NCBI RefSeq assembly: GCF_963855985.1
Contig: NC_087096.1
Location: 3,906,001 to 3,970,000, forward strand
DNA: 64,000 nt
Source of the DNA: Ostrinia nubilalis
Lineage: Eukaryota; Arthropoda; Insecta; Lepidoptera; Crambidae
Direction of reading: 5' to 3'
A program made the translations under genes and the position numbers. Within the stretch, counting starts at the first letter, position 1, and each line of letters starts with the position of its first letter. Shown one piece after another: positions 28,001 to 33,728 of this stretch. The notes beneath the pieces are model-generated. The model ran no database searches and was not told the DNA's origin. It saw only the letters and a list, made by a program, of their open reading frames with translations.

Positions 28001-31000
28001 TACAGAGTAACTATTACCATACATTATAATAACATTAGAGTTCTCATCTAATTCTTGGTTTACATTTAATTTTAGAGCAGCGCAGTTATTCTTCTCTCCC
28101 AGACAACCTCTAAGCGATCTTTTCAGGCAACCTTCAAGTGGGTAGAGGGCAGATGTTTAAAAATAGGGAGGGTGGGGAAAAACCGATTCTTAACGTAAAG
28201 ACTAAATTTCATAAAATCTGTTAGGTTTGATTTCGGGTCTCCCCGCACCCAGACTTCAAGGTCAGACGAGGTGACCGGCGGGTCGAGTCCCACACCGCAA
28301 GACTGGCAGCCGCTTTAGCCCGCTTTAGTATATGCTGTCAAAACATACACAATTATTACGTAATCGTGTGTGACGTATGATGTGCGTGTTAGGTATTTTC
28401 CCTAGAGCCCCTTTTGCGCACTCTGAGACATACTTAGGTGCTGGAAGATTTAAATCCCCCTTTCATTTAAGCAGAATGTTTAAAGCATTATGTCTCAACT
28501 AAGTAATTTCCATTTCTATAGCTACCAAATTACTTAGCCTCGTACCGCGTAGTAGAAGATCCTTTGTAAAGTAGCCAAAACCAACTACATAGTACTTATA
28601 AATACGTAAATAAAACTTATGTAGAGTTTCACATGTCGAATAGGGTTAGTATACCATATGGAAATAGTTACCTACATATAGTCATCCGAAGATAGGGAGA
28701 TTAACTTACCGCGTCTCAGTGCGAAGTTGAAGCTTCCCTTTCTCCCCCAAATGGTCCCCTTTTTGGGGGAAAATGTAGGTACGTACGAGATGCATCTCAT
28801 GAATTTCAAATTGCGAGAGATTAAAATCTGCAGAAAAGTACTTCTATGCGTATTGTCGAAATCAAACGTTAGTCGTTATACTGGAGCCCTAATAGAGATT
28901 GTACTCGTATGAAGGCACACGCACACGAAAGGGGATTTACATTAAAAAAAATATTCCCATTCAATTTGTAAATTACTAATAATCCCCTTAAACCCTCGTG
29001 GTAAGCTAAATATGTTTGTGTTACGAGTGGGTTAACCACAATAGTCGAGCAGCAGCGGGGATCAAACCTGCGTTCCTCGGATCACTAGTCAGCCAATCCC
29101 ACCTTCACCGTTGGGCTATCGTGGCTATTGCTTGTTATATGTTGCATTTATTAAATACCTTTTAATAACGTTACTTCTATTTTCCTTCTAGCCAGAGGAT
29201 CCTCTCTTGGAAGTGCGGGTGCCAAAACTAGACGTTGCGTTAAGGCCGCACGAGTGCGTGGTCTGCCACCGGCGGTTCAAGAGGAAGCAGCATCTGAAGG
29301 TGCACGCCAACGTCCACCTCAAACAGGAGGCCTCGATATGGTGCTCCTTGTGCAGTCAAGGTAAGTTGGTCCTTCGAGCCGGATAACCTAGTAATAAAAG
29401 TAAATCAAAAAATTCTTTATTTGCACAGATCTAGATACCCCCTGCTGTTAAGGAATTAATTCGCAATACACTAAATTTGCCCTAAATCTTTAAAAAGCGA
29501 TACCTTGCTTAGTACAAAGGAAAGAAATTTCGTTAAAATAGATCTTGATTGACACTCATGAGTCTCGTGACGGCTATTAACTCTGGCCGACCCCACTCCG
29601 CAGTGCCCACTATTAATTAATTAAATATCTATAATGTCTGTTTGTTCCGGTGCCCTACTTTTTTGACAATGATGGGCGCTCGATTGGACCTTTGACGCAT
29701 TTTGCTGATGTGTTACCACTTAGGCCTGATTCATACACATCAGTAAATAAATAAATAATTTCATTATTAGTTGAGTCACGAACGAACTAAACGCACATAG
29801 TACACAGAACTAACGGCCGATGGGGCAGCAAGGTTCTGAAGTGGAGGCCCGGTACGCGTCCACCCACAAGGTGGACCGACGAAATCATAAAAGTAGACGC
29901 TGGACGCAGACCGCTACCAGCCGGGCAACATGGAAAGCATTGGGGGAAGCCTATGTTCAGCAGTGGACGTCCTATGGCTGAGATGATGATGACGATGATT
30001 GAGTTAACAGGGAAAAGAACTGAATCCAAGGGTCTTTAATTAACCTACCACTTTTAAACTCTTGCAGGCTTCATAACCAACCAGCAGTTCGAGAAACACG
30101 ACTGCACAGCGAACGCCACGCCCGAGGGCCAGGAGGGATCGCAGCAACCGCAGGAGGCAAAGAAAGAGAACAAGTCACCAGCGGACTATCTAGTGCAAGA
30201 GGTAAGTTTGGTATTTTGCATTTAACAATGTTTTTGCCTCATGTCCAACCTTTTCATGTGGGGCAGTTCGAGAAGAAAGTGCAATTTAAGAAAGGAAAGA
30301 AAAAGAACGAACAACGGCAGCAAACCACGCAAGAAGTAAACACAAGTATGTTGATGAGACAGCTCTTGGTCACTTGTTTAAGTTACCTGTTATTATCATC
30401 ATCATCAGGTCACTTATTATGCCCGTTTTCACCATCAATCCCTAATTTTGAAGTGACCCCTATGAAAACCCTGCTATTTATTACCATAGGGGTCACGTAA
30501 AATTAGGGATTGATGGTGAAAACAGCCGTAAGTCTAGAGTTGATAACTCTTGACTTATCACACTTGTCACTTGTTTAAGTTACCTGTTATTATCATCATC
30601 AGGTCATTTAGTCTCTAATGTAGGAATACAATCCTCTCCAATTTACCAGGAAAAAGACAAAGGACTTGGCTTACACTCCCTGTAATCTATATTTTGGTTT
30701 TAAATGTTTGTCGTAGTCCAGGGTAGGTCTAAATGGTGAGCAAATAAGGAAAAATTGCGATGGCTTATTTATTGCCACCGTAAGTTCGCCGGGTCAGCTA
30801 GTTTGTAAATAAATACAAATACTAATGGTCTCGTTAACTCCTCGTGGTAAACTAAATATGCTTGTATTACGAGTAGGTTCACCACAATAGTCGCGCGACC
30901 GTGGAGATCGAACCCGTGTTCCACGGATCACGAATCGGCCAGACCGACATCGTCGCTTCATTTGAATGATACCTACTATAGTCTGGTCTGTGAGCACGTA

Positions 31001-33683
31001 GAATTTTGTCCAATGACCCCAAGCTACCCATCCTTATCACTCGAGCGTAATTATATTGCTGTCGCACTGTGCGACGGGCGGCAGCAGTGAGTGTGCGAGC
31101 GCGACAGCAATATAATTACACGCGAGCGATAAGGATGGGTAGCTTGGGGTCATTGGACAAAATACTACGTGCTCACAGACTGGGCTATAATAAGTTCCAT
31201 TAAGTGACCAAGATAAAGTTTCTCAGTCGATGTTACTTCAGAGCCACACTAAATGATACCTAATTTTCTCCCCAGATGACAGAGAAAGGTCCGGACGACG
31301 CGTCATATCTCATAGTACAGGACGAACAGAACATTCCCACGCCTCAGCGGGTGTTCGTATGCCGTTTCTGCCAAAAGCCTTTCAAACGCCGCGACCACTA
31401 CAAGATTCACCTGCACATACACACTGGGGTTAAGAGTTTCTTCTGCCCCGACTGCGGGAAAGGTAAAAACTCATAAAACTCATTTATTTCTGTAAATAGG
31501 CTTAAAAAAAGCACTTCTACAACGTAAGGTGGTAAGGAATTTATGCCCGTTTTCATCATCAAGCTCTAATTTTTAAGAGACCCCTATGAAAACAAAATTC
31601 CTGTTATGTGTTAATAATATAGGGGGTTGTTGGCAACATCGAATAAAAATGTTTATTTTTTACTCTAGCAACTAAGAACTTCTGGCTTGCTTGCTTGTGT
31701 GTCTGCAACAAACGTGTAATGTGCTATTACTTGAAAGTCGTCAATAAAAATTGTGAAATTCATCAGCGCCTATAATTTTAGAATAAAGAAGCCCTGCTCT
31801 TTACAGGGGTACTTCAAAATTAGGGATCGATGGTGAAAACAGGCATTAATGTTTTAAAGATCACTAGTCTTTTTGGTGCAGGTTCTAAATATGCTAAATA
31901 AATGCCTGTGGTTAAACAGTAAGAAACAGGACCAAATGTTAGAATGACTTCCAGGGCCAATATGGGTAAAACAAATCGATCATGGGTCTTGAAAAAAAAA
32001 ACGCATCCGTAAGATTTGCAGTATAGTGTCCCCCCCCTCAAGTGTTCTTCAATAGGCAGTGGTGTCCCTTCAAATGATCTTCACATTCTGCAAGATCTTT
32101 TTACCTATGTTGTTTCTTCTCAGCACTGGCCCTCATACATAATAGACAATTTGACACGATTCCCCAATAATTCGAAATTAAAACTTTTCTAAAAAGACTT
32201 CTGGTCTTAAAAACTTAATTAATTTTAAATTACCTGTAAATTACGATTATTGGTCGCATTGTAATAGAAAAAAGTAGTTTAATTGAGTTGACAAAATAGT
32301 GACGTCACTTGCTTGTGGTGCCATACAAAATCTATGGGAGAGTTTCGTTTTAACAGTTTTAAAAAGTACGTCAATTTATTGATTGGTGGTGTCAACATGT
32401 CTATTGTCTCGGACCAGTGGCATTTCCCCAACTCAAATATTTTCCATTCACATGACGTCATTTAGTTTTAAACTTATACTATTATCTTCCTCAGGTTTCT
32501 ACCGCAAGGACCACTTGCAGAAGCACAGCCAGACGCACAAGAACAAGCCGAAGCCCAAGAAACAGCTGCCGGAGCTACTGCCGCTCAGCCGCCCTGCGAC
32601 AAGGGAGGTCAAGCCCGAGATCACTATCCATGTGAGTACTACCCGGCTTTTACCCGTGGTCCCCCCAACATGTCCCCCTGGTGGGTCCACGGGTAATTTT
32701 TTTTACCCGTCGTCCCACCGTTCTGAACAGTGTTTGCCAGTGGGTCTACGGGTAATTTATTTTAACCATGGTCCCACCGCACTAAGTGGCAAACATTGCA
32801 TGTCACCTAGGTACCTATCTATAATATTATTAAAAAAAATCTATAATTAATTATAGAAAATAATTAAAGGTAGGTACGGCACCATAGATTTATAAGACTT
32901 AATTCCTAAGTTCGTATTTATTTGAGAACTAGCGGCCGCCCGCGACTTCGTACGCGTGGATCTCGTTTTACCCCCCCTTCATCTATCTTACGCGGTTCAG
33001 ATTTTTTCATACAATTTTTTTTCCCGCTAACTCCCGTTCCCGTGGGAATTTTGCAATATCCTGTTGTAACTAAGCTTTAAGTTTACTAAGGTACCTGCAT
33101 GCCAAATTTCAAGCGTCTATCTTACGCGGTTTAGATTTTTTCATACAAATGTTTTTTCCCGCTAACTCCCGTTCCCGTGGGAATTTTGCAATATCTTGTT
33201 GTAACTAAGCTTTAAGTTTACTAAGATACCTGCATGCCAAATTTCAAGAGTCTATCTTACGCGGTTAAGATTTTTACATACAAATGTTTTTTCCCGCTTA
33301 CTCCCGTTCCCGTGAGAATTTTGCAATATCCTGTTGTAACTAAGCTTTAAGTTTACTAAGGTACCTGCATGCCAAATTTCAAGCGTCTAACTTAAGCGGT
33401 TTAGATTTTTCATATAAATGTTTTTTCCCGCTAACTCCCGTTCCCGTGGGAGTTTTGCAATATCCTGTTGTAAATAATCTTTAAGTTAACTAAGGTACCT
33501 GCATGCCAAATTTCAAGCATCTAACTTAAGCGGTTTAGATTTTTCATACAAAAGAATTTTCCCGCTAATTCCCGTTCCCGTGGGAATTCCTAAGTATCCT
33601 ATAACCTGCCCAGGAGTATGAAGAATAATTGTACCAAGTTTCGTTAAAATCCGTCGAGTAGTTTTTGTTTCTATAAGGAACAT

Positions 33684-33728
<45 letters not shown>

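Larger units (their letters stand above)
23550..28084 (-). mobile_element. LINE with two ORFs and (TTGACT)n tail
   Basis: A - strand non-LTR retrotransposon in gene A intron 6. From 5' to 3' on its own strand: ORF1 remnant (28024-27590), ORF2 (27602-24248), a 3' UTR of about 0.65 kb, then AATAAAGAAATTTTGAC with repeated TTGACT ending near 23550. The 5' end near 28084 is truncated. Inclusion of 23585-24247 as its 3' UTR is inferred from continuity. Confidence 0.72.
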
